DNA from: an uncultured Eubacteriales bacterium
GTDB taxonomy: Bacteria; Bacillota; Clostridia; Oscillospirales; CAG-272
DNA: 64,000 bases
Reading direction: 5' to 3'
NCBI GenBank assembly: GCA_934401725.1
Contig: CAKRSS010000001.1
Location: 1 to 64,000, forward strand
The notes beneath the pieces are model-generated. The model had not been told where the DNA came from. It saw only the letters and a list, made by a program, of their open reading frames with translations, and made no database searches. The position numbers and the translations under genes are program-made. Positions 51,915 to 60,165 of this stretch are shown here, piece after piece. Position 1 is the first letter of the stretch, and every line of letters starts with the position of its first letter.

Positions 51915-52200
51915 GGTTTTTCGGGGCGCTGCCCCGAACCTCGCTCAGGGGACGCGTCTCGGGGCGCTGCCCCGAACCCCACCAAGGGGGCTTTTTGAAA
52001 AAAGCCCCCTTGGATCCCGCAAAAACTTTTAAAAAAGGGCGTGTCAGAGTCTGAGGGACGCCGGGATGGGTGGTTTTCGGGCGTCCCAATGACTTTAACT
52101 CGCCCAAATTTGTGAAAGTTTCGTCCGCCTTTGGGGCGGCGGCACGGATCCAACGCCGTGTGGCGTTGGCCGCCGCCCGCAGGCGGCGGAATCCCCTTTA
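51913..52200 (-). repeat. Composite intergenic repeat, copy B (short form, inverted)
   Basis: Read on the minus strand from 52200: CCGCCGCC palindrome (52170-52190), conserved block at 52136-52092 (one mismatch to 9205-9249), a short GGACGCC/GGCGTCC hairpin (about 52085-52057), then AAAAGTTTTTGCGGGATCC, a hairpin CCAAGGGGGC/GCCCCCTTGG (51984-52013), and two GGTTCGGGGCAGCGCCCCG units (51920-51977). Same order as copy A but without the 300 bp inverted repeat. It fills the first half of the 507 bp tex-msmX gap. Confidence 0.75.
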
Positions 52201-52421
52201 CTGTCTTAATATATTAAGAAAAGCGCGACTGCAAAGTGTTCGTCATGACCGCAAAATACGTGCTGTTGTGTGCAAGTTGCACAAATATAAAGCGTAAAGT
52301 TTGGGCGATTGACATCTTTCAATTTCACTCATTTTTTGGTACAATATATGTTGTTAAAAAACATGTGTCCCGGGAGTGCCGCGCGGCGGTTCCGGTTCAA
52401 ATTCAAGGAGGAATATTTTTA
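52201..52421 (+). promoter_or_regulatory. msmX upstream regulatory region
   Basis: A perfect palindrome TGTGCAA-G-TTGCACA at 52269-52283, a candidate operator. An extended -10 promoter: TGG then TACAAT at 52340-52345 with TTTCAA at 52317-52322 as a weak -35 (a TTGACA at 52309 is too far away, 25 bp). AAGGAGG (52404-52410) precedes the ATG at 52422. Confidence 0.55.
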
Positions 52422-53534
52422 ATGGCAAGTTTGTCTTTCAAGCACATCTATAAGAAGTATCCCGGCGGCGTTACTGCCGTCTCTGACTTCAACCTCGAGG
52501 TCAAGGATAAGGAGTTCCTGGTTCTGGTCGGTCCTTCCGGTTGCGGTAAGACCACCACACTGCGTATGATCGCAGGTCTGGAGGAGATCACCGAGGGTGA
52601 GCTGTTCATCGGCGACCAGCTGGTCAACGACGTCGCTCCTAAGGACAGAAAGATCGCGATGGTGTTCCAGAACTACGCTCTGTACCCCCACATGTCCGTT
52701 TTCGAGAACATGTCCTTCGGCCTTAAGCTGAACAAGACTCCTAAGGAAGAGATCAAGCGCCGCGTTGAGGAAGCTGCCCGTATACTTGATATTACCCACC
52801 TGCTCGACAGAAAGCCGAAGGCTCTGTCCGGTGGTCAGAAGCAGCGTGTTGCGCTGGGTCGTGCTATCGTCCGTAACCCTAAGGTCTTCCTTTTGGACGA
52901 GCCTCTTTCCAACCTTGACGCTAAGCTCCGTGCCGCAATGAGAACCGAGCTTACCAAGCTGCACCAGAGAGTCGGTACCACCTTCGTATACGTTACTCAC
53001 GACCAGGTCGAGGCTATGACCATGGCTACGCGTATCGTCGTTATGAAGGACGGTCTGATTCAGCAGGTCGACACTCCTCAGAACCTCTACGACTATCCCT
53101 GCAACATTTTCGTCGCAGGCTTCATAGGCACTCCTCAGATGAACTTCATCACCGGTACGCTGGAGAAGAAGGGCGAGGATGTTTACTTCAACTTCGAGAA
53201 CAACTCCATCAAGCTGCCCGCAGAGAAGGCCAACAACCCCGCGCTGAAGGATTACATCGGCCAGGAAGTTGTTATGGGTATCCGTCCTGAGTGCATTCAC
53301 GACGAGCCCGTGCACGTTGCAACCCTCACCGACAGCGTTGTCGAGACCTACGTTGACGTTACCGAGCTTATGGGTGCTGAGATTTACCTCTACATCACCA
53401 TCGGCGAGACTAACCTCATCGCCCGCGTCTCCTCTCGCTCCACCTCCCGTGCAGGCGATACCATCAAGGTCGCGTTCGACACCTCGAGACTCCACATTTT
53501 CGATAAGGATACCGAGCGCTGCATCGTTCACTAA
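52422..53534 (+). CDS. msmX: Sugar ABC transporter ATPase, MsmX/UgpC type
   Basis: 370 residues. Walker [11 protein letters not shown] at residues 37-46, Q-loop [19 protein letters not shown], signature LSGGQKQR at 135-142, Walker [17 protein letters not shown], His in VTHDQVEA, and a C-terminal TOBE/OB regulatory domain (about 240-370; [21 protein letters not shown]). Energises carbohydrate importers. It is encoded alone, without permease or binding protein, like the shared MsmX ATPase of B. subtilis. Codon use is biased as in rpsB and gap, so high expression is expected. Confidence 0.93.
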   Translation: MASLSFKHIYKKYPGGVTAVSDFNLEVKDKEFLVLVGPSGCGKTTTLRMIAGLEEITEGELFIGDQLVNDVAPKDRKIAMVFQNYALYPHMSVFENMSFGLKLNKTPKEEIKRRVEEAARILDITHLLDRKPKALSGGQKQRVALGRAIVRNPKVFLLDEPLSNLDAKLRAAMRTELTKLHQRVGTTFVYVTHDQVEAMTMATRIVVMKDGLIQQVDTPQNLYDYPCNIFVAGFIGTPQMNFITGTLEKKGEDVYFNFENNSIKLPAEKANNPALKDYIGQEVVMGIRPECIHDEPVHVATLTDSVVETYVDVTELMGAEIYLYITIGETNLIARVSSRSTSRAGDTIKVAFDTSRLHIFDKDTERCIVH

Positions 53535-53544
53535 TCGAATAGCA

Positions 53545-53582
53545 AAAAGCCGGAGGACGCCAAGCGGCGTCCTCCGGCTTTT
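53545..53582 (+). terminator. msmX terminator
   Basis: A 17 bp perfect stem (AAAAGCCGGAGGACGCC and its complement, 53545-53561 with 53566-53582) with a four-base loop. The stem ends in TTTT, then GACG. Confidence 0.9.
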
Positions 53583-53594
53583 GACGTGCCGCTA

Positions 53595-53623
53595 TTGACA
53601 AAAAGCGAAAATAGTCTTATAAT
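53595..53623 (+). promoter_or_regulatory. Promoter of the CPBP protease-tadA operon
   Basis: TTGACA (53595-53600), 17 bp, TATAAT (53618-53623): full consensus. Confidence 0.9.
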
Positions 53624-53657
53624 ATAGTGGAGTACATGAAAGGTACGGTTTTTGTTG

Positions 53658-54671
53658 ATGCCCGAAATTAATGAAAAGGAGTACAGAGGCACGCTTATCC
53701 GCATAGGCGGAAGTATGCTCATGCTTGTGGCGCTGCTCAACGCGCTGACGCTGCTTTGGCGGCTTGTCGGCGGCGTACTCGAGCAGGCGCTGGACTACGA
53801 AAGCTACTATATCGTCAATCAGCTGCTCTATGCGCTGGTGTATGCGGCGTCGTTCCTGATTCCGGCGGCGTTTTTCTATCAGATAAGCCGCCGAAAAAAC
53901 ACTCAGCCGGTGCTGACGCAGGTCAGACTGGACCGCCAGTTCCCGCTGATGGCCGTCGCGGCCATCGCACTGATACTCGGTTCGGCGATTCTCAATTCGT
54001 ATCTTATGAATCTGGTGCACTTCTCCGAATTCATGGACGCCTATGTGGTCGACGACCCGATGGACACCAATTATAAGCTGGTGCTCTCGATACTGACGAC
54101 CGCTATCATTCCCGGCTTTGTCGAGGAGATGCTGTTCCGCGGCGTGATTCTGACCAACCTTTTGCCCTACGGCAAGGCTCCGGCTGTCCTCATCAGTGCC
54201 GTGCTGTTCGGCCTTATGCACCAGAACCCGGCGCAGATGTTCTACGCGACAATGGCCGGCGTTGTGCTTGGGCTGGTTTACGTCCGCACACGCTCGATTT
54301 GGGGCGGGGTGCTGATACATTTCATGAATAACCTGTTCAGCGTTTTTGAGAGTCTGATGTTTGACCGGCTTGATGCCGCCGTGGCGTCGCGGATATGTAC
54401 CTACGTCGAGGGCGTGCTGTTTGCCGCAGGAGTGGTATGTGCCGTGATACTTGTCTGCACCAAAAAAAAGCGCGTCCGCGACTTTTCGGCGAGCGGCTTT
54501 GGCACGGTTATGGAGCCTGACGAAAATTACGTCGAGCGTCCGCTCTCCCGTGGGCGCGCGGTGCGTCAGTTCTTCAATCCGACGGTGACGATTTTTATGA
54601 TAATTTCCTGTCTCGAGATGGCGTACTATATAATTATTGCGCTCAGAATGTGGGCGTCGCAGCAGCTATGA
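53658..54671 (+). CDS. CPBP-family intramembrane metalloprotease
   Basis: 337 residues from the ATG at 53658; TTG at 53652 is an alternative because the AAAGG at 53639-53643 fits it slightly better. About eight membrane helices. CPBP motifs: EEMLFRG (catalytic Glu pair) near residue 155, HQN near 193, and HFMNN near 221. The family includes CAAX proteases and bacteriocin-immunity proteins; the substrate is unknown. No bacteriocin genes are nearby. Overlaps tadA by four bases. Confidence 0.9.
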   Translation: MPEINEKEYRGTLIRIGGSMLMLVALLNALTLLWRLVGGVLEQALDYESYYIVNQLLYALVYAASFLIPAAFFYQISRRKNTQPVLTQVRLDRQFPLMAVAAIALILGSAILNSYLMNLVHFSEFMDAYVVDDPMDTNYKLVLSILTTAIIPGFVEEMLFRGVILTNLLPYGKAPAVLISAVLFGLMHQNPAQMFYATMAGVVLGLVYVRTRSIWGGVLIHFMNNLFSVFESLMFDRLDAAVASRICTYVEGVLFAAGVVCAVILVCTKKKRVRDFSASGFGTVMEPDENYVERPLSRGRAVRQFFNPTVTIFMIISCLEMAYYIIIALRMWASQQL

Positions 54672-55141
54672 CGCGGGACGAGAAGTTCATGTCGGCGGCG
54701 CTTGAGCAGGCGCGGCTGGCGGCGGAGTGCGGCGAGGTCCCGGTCGGGGCGGTGGTCGTTTACCGCGACGAGATAATCGCCGCCGCACACAACACGCGCG
54801 AGACCGACAGGTGCGCGACCTCGCACGCCGAGCTTCGCGCGATGGAGCAGGCCTGCCGCGTCCGCGGCGGCTGGCGGCTGTTTGACTGCGAGCTGTTTGT
54901 GACGCTCGAGCCGTGCGCCATGTGCGCCGGGGCGGCCGTCAACGCGAGAGTCGACCGCGTGGTCTACGGCGCGTCGGATCTGCGCTTCGGCGCGCTCGGT
55001 AGCGCCTTTGACCTCATGACGGTGGGGCTTAACCACAAATACGAGGTCGTCCCCGGCGTGCTCGGGGATGAGTGCCGGGCGCTGCTTCAGGAGTTTTTCA
55101 GAGCGCGGCGCGGCGCGGGCGCAAAAACAGAACCGAAATAA
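54668..55141 (+). CDS. tadA: tRNA-specific adenosine deaminase
   Basis: 157 residues from the ATG at 54668, which overlaps the stop of the previous gene. Zinc deaminase motif: His53-Ala-Glu55 (TSHAELRAM) and PCAMC with Cys83 and Cys86. Converts the wobble adenosine of tRNA-Arg(ACG) to inosine. Confidence 0.95.
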   Translation: MTRDEKFMSAALEQARLAAECGEVPVGAVVVYRDEIIAAAHNTRETDRCATSHAELRAMEQACRVRGGWRLFDCELFVTLEPCAMCAGAAVNARVDRVVYGASDLRFGALGSAFDLMTVGLNHKYEVVPGVLGDECRALLQEFFRARRGAGAKTEPK

Positions 55142-55142
55142 C

Positions 55143-55182
55143 AACGGGTGTATTGCTTTCGACGGCAGTGACACCCGTTTTT
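55143..55182 (+). terminator. tadA terminator
   Basis: AACGGGTGT (55143-55151) with ACACCCGTT (55171-55179), inner ATTGC/GCAGT pairs, then TTT. Confidence 0.85.
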
Positions 55183-55188
55183 AGGCTC

Positions 55189-55210
55189 CACCGCGCGATT
55201 TCGATGGTGC
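55189..55210. repeat. 22 bp dispersed repeat, copy 2
   Basis: Matches the minus strand of 15293-15314 with three mismatches. Here it is flanked by GGCTC and CTTTA and forms a short GGC..CCA/TGGTGCC hairpin between tadA and the ymfF leader. Confidence 0.5.
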
Positions 55211-55233
55211 CTTTATTAATTTGACGCAAATGT

Positions 55234-55263
55234 ATTGAAAATTAAGCGATTTTATTGTAAAAT
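55234..55263 (+). promoter_or_regulatory. Possible promoter of the ymfF operon
   Basis: TTGAAA (55234-55239), 18 bp, TAAAAT (55258-55263). Less certain than the others; a TTGACG at 55221-55226 has no good partner. Confidence 0.45.
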
Positions 55264-55296
55264 GATAAGAGCGACAAGGAGGTGTTACAACCTTTC

Positions 55297-56628
55297 ATGC
55301 AGATAACCGAACTGAGAATCGACGACCGCAGCAAGCTGTGCGCCGTCAGAACAAATAAATTCAAGCGCAACAGCCTGTTTTTGACCCGCGTGCTTGACAT
55401 CGCCCCCGAAACAACGCCGTGCGACGTTATACTTTGCCGGGTTTTGGGGCGTAAGACGGCGGACTACCCCTCGAGCGCAGCACTCAGCCGCCGCTGCGAG
55501 GAGCTTTACGGCGCGGTGCCCGACTGCTTTGTCAACTTTCTCGGGGACAAGCTGATTATGGTGCTCTACGCCGATTTCGTGTCCGACTCCGTGATGGGCG
55601 GCGGAGACGGAATCATCCGCGGGACCATGAGCCTGCTAGCCTCCATCTGGCGCGCCCCCGTGCTCGACAAAACCGGCCTCTTCCCGGCCGACGAGGTGGC
55701 GCGCGCCAGGCAAGGCGTGTGCAACGACATCCGCTCGTCCGAGAACGACCCCGGCGCGTATGCGTCGCGCAAGTGTCGCGAGCTCACCTGCGCGGGATAT
55801 CCGCAGGGCTATTCGGTCAAGGTCGACGACGTCGGGCGCGTCACGCCCGAGCGGCTGACCGCGCGATACCGCGAGCTGCTTCCCGGCAGCTTCGGGGCGT
55901 TCTACGTCGGCGACAGCCCCGAGCTTGTGGCAGGACTGCTCCCGGTATACTTCGGCGAGGGCTGTGTCGGCGGCTTCACGCCGCTGAATCCGCACCCCGT
56001 GCTGCCACGCGACGGCGTTCAGCGCGTCGATGAGGCACGGCGAGTGGGGCAGGGCAAGCTGTGCATGGCATTCCACGGCGCCGCCCTCATGCAGAACAAG
56101 GACGATTATTACGCCACTCTGATGTCTGTCGAGGTGTTCGGCGGCTCGCCGGTCGCAAAGCTGTTCATGAACGTCCGCGAGCGACTGGGGCTGTGCTATC
56201 ATTGCAGCGCCGTGTACAACAAGCTCGGCGGCATAATATACGTTTCCTCCGGCGTCGCGCCCGAGAACCGCGAGCGTGCTGAACGCGAGATACTTGCCCA
56301 GCTCGACGAGCTACAGAAGGGAAACATCACCGACGCCGAGCTGCGTGCGGCACGACTGTCGCTGATAAACTCGGCACGGCAGATAGAGGACAACCCATAT
56401 TCTGTCTGGAGCTTTTCGGAGCACCGGCTGCGGCTGGGGCTCGACTGCTCGCTTGAGAGGCATATCGAGCGGATAGGCCGCGTCACGGTCGCGGAGATAC
56501 AGCGCGCGACGGCGTCATGGACGCTCGGGGTGGAGTTCTTTCTGCACCCTGACGGCGAGTGCGCGGACGTGAGCGACGGCGGGGACGACGAGACCTGCGG
56601 GAATGAGGAGGGCGAATATGAAGACTGA
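55297..56628 (+). CDS. ymfF: M16-family peptidase-like protein, YmfF type (inactive partner)
   Basis: 443 residues from the ATG at 55297. AAGGAGGTG at 55276-55284 is about 14 bases upstream, so a GTG at 55282 cannot be fully excluded, but it would lie in the ribosome binding site. Two M16-type domains: N-terminal with SRRCEELYGA where active members have HxxEH, so the zinc ligands are missing, and a C-terminal domain with YHCSAVYNKLGGIIYVSSGV. Inactive YmfF pairs with active YmfH to make one chamber. The stop overlaps the start of the active gene. Confidence 0.88.
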   Translation: MQITELRIDDRSKLCAVRTNKFKRNSLFLTRVLDIAPETTPCDVILCRVLGRKTADYPSSAALSRRCEELYGAVPDCFVNFLGDKLIMVLYADFVSDSVMGGGDGIIRGTMSLLASIWRAPVLDKTGLFPADEVARARQGVCNDIRSSENDPGAYASRKCRELTCAGYPQGYSVKVDDVGRVTPERLTARYRELLPGSFGAFYVGDSPELVAGLLPVYFGEGCVGGFTPLNPHPVLPRDGVQRVDEARRVGQGKLCMAFHGAALMQNKDDYYATLMSVEVFGGSPVAKLFMNVRERLGLCYHCSAVYNKLGGIIYVSSGVAPENRERAEREILAQLDELQKGNITDAELRAARLSLINSARQIEDNPYSVWSFSEHRLRLGLDCSLERHIERIGRVTVAEIQRATASWTLGVEFFLHPDGECADVSDGGDDETCGNEEGEYED

Positions 56629-57964
56629 ATGGTTTGAATCCGCCCGTCTCGGCGAGCGCTATTGTCGTGTGCGCATAGACGGCCGTCCGGACGTGTACGT
56701 TTTTTCCAAGAATATGACCAGCACCTACGCGCTGTGTGCGGTGCGATACGGCTCGATTGACCGGAGCTACCGCCTGTCCGGCGGCGAGACGGTGACGCTT
56801 CCGGACGGAATCGCCCACTTTCTTGAGCACAAAATGTTCGCACAGCCTGACGGTACGGACGCGTTTGACCGCTTTTCCGCTCTCGGGGCGGACGCAAACG
56901 CCTATACTACCTACGACCGCACCGTCTACCTGTTCAACTGCACCTCGAACTTCGACGGCGCCTTCAGCGCGTTGCTCGACATGGTGACGCACCCCTATTT
57001 CACCGAGGAAAGCGTCGCGCGTGAGCGGGGAATAATAGGGCAGGAGATTGGCATGTACGACGACGACCCGGATTCCGCCTGCTATATGAGCATGCTGCGC
57101 GCGCTTTACGGCGACCATCCGCTGAGCACCAATGTGTGCGGAACTGTGGCGTCGATCGGAAAGATCACGCCGGAATTGCTATACGATTGTCATCGGGTGT
57201 TTTACAACCCGGCTAACATGGTGATAATAGTCTGCGGAGCTGTCGACGTGGCGCAGGTCGCCGGGATTGTCGAGCACAGCTATTCGCCGATAAAAACGCT
57301 CGGCGTCGAGCGCTGCGTGCCGTCCGGCCTCGGAGCGCCGGTGCAGAAAAAGATAAGTCGGCGGATGCAGGTGGCAATGCCGCTGTTCATGATGGGCTTC
57401 AAGGAGCGCTTCGCCGATCCTGACCCCGGCGTGCGTCAGCGTCACGATATTTTAGCGTCGATACTCGAACGCATGCTGTTCTCGACATCGGGAGAGCTCT
57501 ATAACAGCCTCTACGACTCGGGCATGATAACAAGCCCGCTGTCCTGCGGACGGCTGGCCGAGGAGAGCTACGCTTACACCGAGCTCGGCGGCACAGCGCA
57601 GAACGCCGAGGCAGTCTGCGACTACATTATGTCACATATCAAAAATGTCAGAAGGCAAGGGCTCTCAAAAGATGACTTTGTGAGGTGCAAACGCAAGCGC
57701 ATCGGCGACGCCGTGTCGCGTTTTGACTCGACCGAGGAGATTGCAAACTCGCTCATAGGCTACGCCTTCGACGGGCTCGATTTGCTTGACGACATAAATG
57801 TCATCGAGAGCGTCAGCTTTGACGAGCTGTGCGCGCTTTTTGAGAATATGTACCTTGAAGAAAACACTGCGGTATCGTACGTGCTTCCGCAGGATATATA
57901 CCGTCATCACCGCGCAATACACGAGCACGGTGAATCCCAAAGCAAGAAAGGAACAGAAAAATGA
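56618..57964 (+). CDS. ymfH: M16-family zinc peptidase, YmfH type
   Basis: 448 residues from the ATG at 56618 (GAGGAGGG upstream). The inverted zinc motif His67-Phe-Leu-Glu-His71 (IAHFLEHKMF) is present, with the distal Glu region in FTEESVARERGIIGQEIGM. Cytoplasmic: no signal peptide. Forms a likely heterodimer with the preceding YmfF. Overlaps lgt by four bases. Confidence 0.92.
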   Translation: MKTEWFESARLGERYCRVRIDGRPDVYVFSKNMTSTYALCAVRYGSIDRSYRLSGGETVTLPDGIAHFLEHKMFAQPDGTDAFDRFSALGADANAYTTYDRTVYLFNCTSNFDGAFSALLDMVTHPYFTEESVARERGIIGQEIGMYDDDPDSACYMSMLRALYGDHPLSTNVCGTVASIGKITPELLYDCHRVFYNPANMVIIVCGAVDVAQVAGIVEHSYSPIKTLGVERCVPSGLGAPVQKKISRRMQVAMPLFMMGFKERFADPDPGVRQRHDILASILERMLFSTSGELYNSLYDSGMITSPLSCGRLAEESYAYTELGGTAQNAEAVCDYIMSHIKNVRRQGLSKDDFVRCKRKRIGDAVSRFDSTEEIANSLIGYAFDGLDLLDDINVIESVSFDELCALFENMYLEENTAVSYVLPQDIYRHHRAIHEHGESQSKKGTEK

Positions 57965-59319
57965 CTACCGTTTCGTTTCCCGGACTCGGAATCGGCGAGT
58001 TTACCATGGACAAGGTCGCGCTGGCGTTCACCATCTTCGGCAAACCCGTGGAGATCCGCTGGTACGGAATTATTATTACGCTGGGCATAATTTTAGCCAT
58101 TCTTTACGCGCTCATGCGCTCAAAGCAGGAGGGCATCTCGACCGACGACCTGCTTGACATAGGCATTTTCGCTATCATTTTCGCCATCGTCGGCGCGCGC
58201 ATTTACTACGTGCTGACTTACGGCATCTCAAACTTCATCGTGCATGACGCCGAGGGCAAGGTTCGCGCGTGGGACAGCTTTGTAAACATCATCGCCGTCT
58301 GGAACGGCGGAATCGCCATTTACGGCGCCATAATCGCAGGCGGCATAACTGTTTATCTTGTTTGCCGTCACAAAAAGATAAAATGCACCCGCGCGTTTGA
58401 TGCAATTGCGCCCGCTGTGATGATAGGTCAGATACTCGGGCGCTGGGGAAACTTCGTCAACGGCGAGGCGCATGGCGGCATTGTCAACTCGTCGAGCCCG
58501 CTGTACTTCCTCCGCATGGGTCTGCTTCCCAACGAGGACAGCCTCACGAGAATGTACTACTACCACCCGACCTTCCTTTATGAGTCGGTCTGGAATCTCA
58601 TCGGCTTCTTAATCATCAACGCGCTCTACAAAAAGAAAAAGTTCGACGGCCAGGTGTTCCTTGAGTACATCACGTGGTACGGCTTCGGGCGCATGTTCAT
58701 CGAGGGACTGCGCACGGACAGCCTGTACATCGGCGTTTTCCGCGTGTCGCAGCTGGTGGGGTTTGCCTGCTTTGTCGTCGGCGGGGCGCTGCTCGTCCGC
58801 GGTCTCATACTCGCCAAGCGCGCCGAATGCCTGACGCAGGACTACGAGCCCGTCTACAAGCGCTTTATCAAGCAGAAGCCGGTCGTGAAGACGGCAGTCG
58901 CCGGAACTGCGCAGGCGGAGTCGCCCGTGCAGCCAGAGACGACAGATAAAGCCGACAGCTCAGAGCAGTCCGAGGCCGACGCGACCGAGCCGGAGACCGC
59001 GAAAAAAACGGAGACCATCGCAGAAAAGCCGGAAACCACGGAGTCAACTGAGACCATCGCAGAAAAGCCGGAAACCACGGAGTCAACTGAGACCATCGCA
59101 GAAAAGCCGGAAACCACGGAGTCAATGGAGACCGTTGCAGAAAAGCCTGAGACCGCAGAGTCTGCGAAGACCTCCGAGCCCTCAGATCCCCGGAAGCCGG
59201 AGCCAACCTCCGATAGCCACGCCTACACAGCCCCCGCGTCAGATAACGCTCCCGCCGACACCGCCTCCGCTGACGCCGCGGCGGCAGATTCCACCGAGAA
59301 CGACAAAAATGAGGACTGA
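57961..59319 (+). CDS. lgt: Prolipoprotein diacylglyceryl transferase with a repeat-containing C-terminal tail
   Basis: 452 residues, against about 260-300 for most Lgt. The core (about 1-295) has seven membrane helices and the Lgt signature [19 protein letters not shown] near residues 160-178, plus YWYGIII-like [11 protein letters not shown] and [19 protein letters not shown]. It attaches diacylglyceryl to the lipobox Cys of prolipoproteins. After the last helix the tail (about 295-452) is acidic and low in complexity, with four 13-residue repeats ([13 protein letters not shown]) encoded by 39 bp repeats at 59011-59166, and an Ala/Asp/Ser-rich end. By the usual Lgt topology the tail is cytoplasmic. 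Confidence 0.92.
   Translation: MTTVSFPGLGIGEFTMDKVALAFTIFGKPVEIRWYGIIITLGIILAILYALMRSKQEGISTDDLLDIGIFAIIFAIVGARIYYVLTYGISNFIVHDAEGKVRAWDSFVNIIAVWNGGIAIYGAIIAGGITVYLVCRHKKIKCTRAFDAIAPAVMIGQILGRWGNFVNGEAHGGIVNSSSPLYFLRMGLLPNEDSLTRMYYYHPTFLYESVWNLIGFLIINALYKKKKFDGQVFLEYITWYGFGRMFIEGLRTDSLYIGVFRVSQLVGFACFVVGGALLVRGLILAKRAECLTQDYEPVYKRFIKQKPVVKTAVAGTAQAESPVQPETTDKADSSEQSEADATEPETAKKTETIAEKPETTESTETIAEKPETTESTETIAEKPETTESMETVAEKPETAESAKTSEPSDPRKPEPTSDSHAYTAPASDNAPADTASADAAAADSTENDKNED
59011..59166 (+). repeat. Four 39 bp tandem repeats in lgt
   Basis: Units start at 59011, 59050, 59089 and 59128, each beginning GAGACCATCGCAG (GAGACCGTTGCAG in the last). The first three are identical or nearly so, so recent expansion is likely. 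The repeats keep the reading frame. Confidence 0.9.
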
Positions 59320-59321
59320 AA

Positions 59322-60164
59322 ATGGCAAAAATCATTGATGGAAAAGCAATATCCGCCGAAATCCGCGAAGAAATAAAGCAGAGGACGGCCCGTCTCGTCG
59401 AGAAGGGCGTCACGCCGGGGCTTGCGGTGGTGCTGGTCGGCGACGACCCCGCATCGGCAGTCTACGTCCGCAATAAGCAGCGGGCGTGCGAGCAGGTTGG
59501 CTTTTATTCGGAGCAGGTCATCCTGTCCGCCGACACCGAAATGCCGGAGCTGCGCGCGGTCATCGAGCGTCTGAACGCCGACCCGCGCGTGCACGGCATA
59601 CTTGTTCAGCTCCCGCTCCCGCCTCAGCTCGACGAGCGCGAGGTCATCATGCTGATAGATCCCGAAAAGGACGTCGACGCGTTTCACCCCGTCAACGTCG
59701 GGCGGATTGTGAGCGGCGGTTACCGCTTCGCCCCCTGCACGCCAGCCGGAATAATGCAGCTTCTGCGCCGCAGCGGGATTGAGGTCGCCGGGCGCGAGTG
59801 CGTGGTCGTCGGACGCTCGAATATCGTCGGCAAGCCTATGGCGCTGCTGCTTCTCGAGGCGAACGGCACTGTGACCGTCTGCCACAGCCGCACCGTGGCG
59901 CTTCCTGACGTCTGCCGCCGCGCGGACATACTCGTCTGCGCCGTCGGACGCCCCGGATTCATCACGGCCGACATGGTAAAGCCGGGCGCTACCGTTATCG
60001 ATGTCGGAATAAATCGCCTGCCCGACGGGCATCTTGCGGGCGACGTCGACTTTGCAGGCGTCGAAAGGATTGCCGGTGCAATCACGCCGGTGCCGGGCGG
60101 GGTGGGCCCCATGACGATAACAATGCTGCTCGAGAACACCCTCCGCGCGGCAGAGAACAGCTGA
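59322..60164 (+). CDS. folD: Methylenetetrahydrofolate dehydrogenase/cyclohydrolase FolD
   Basis: 280 residues. Catalytic YxxxK at Tyr48-Lys52 ([15 protein letters not shown]), [21 protein letters not shown], and the NADP site [14 protein letters not shown] near residues 165-178; ends [11 protein letters not shown]. Interconverts methylene- and formyl-tetrahydrofolate. Two bases after lgt and one base before the next gene. Confidence 0.97.
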   Translation: MAKIIDGKAISAEIREEIKQRTARLVEKGVTPGLAVVLVGDDPASAVYVRNKQRACEQVGFYSEQVILSADTEMPELRAVIERLNADPRVHGILVQLPLPPQLDEREVIMLIDPEKDVDAFHPVNVGRIVSGGYRFAPCTPAGIMQLLRRSGIEVAGRECVVVGRSNIVGKPMALLLLEANGTVTVCHSRTVALPDVCRRADILVCAVGRPGFITADMVKPGATVIDVGINRLPDGHLAGDVDFAGVERIAGAITPVPGGVGPMTITMLLENTLRAAENS

Positions 60165-60165
60165 T

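Noticed and set aside
53658..54671. Bacteriocin-immunity role for the CPBP protease
   Set aside because: No small leader-peptide gene, ABC exporter or radical enzyme lies nearby; the neighbour is tadA.
59011..59166. CRISPR-like direct repeats
   Set aside because: The 39 bp units are contiguous without spacers and keep the lgt reading frame.
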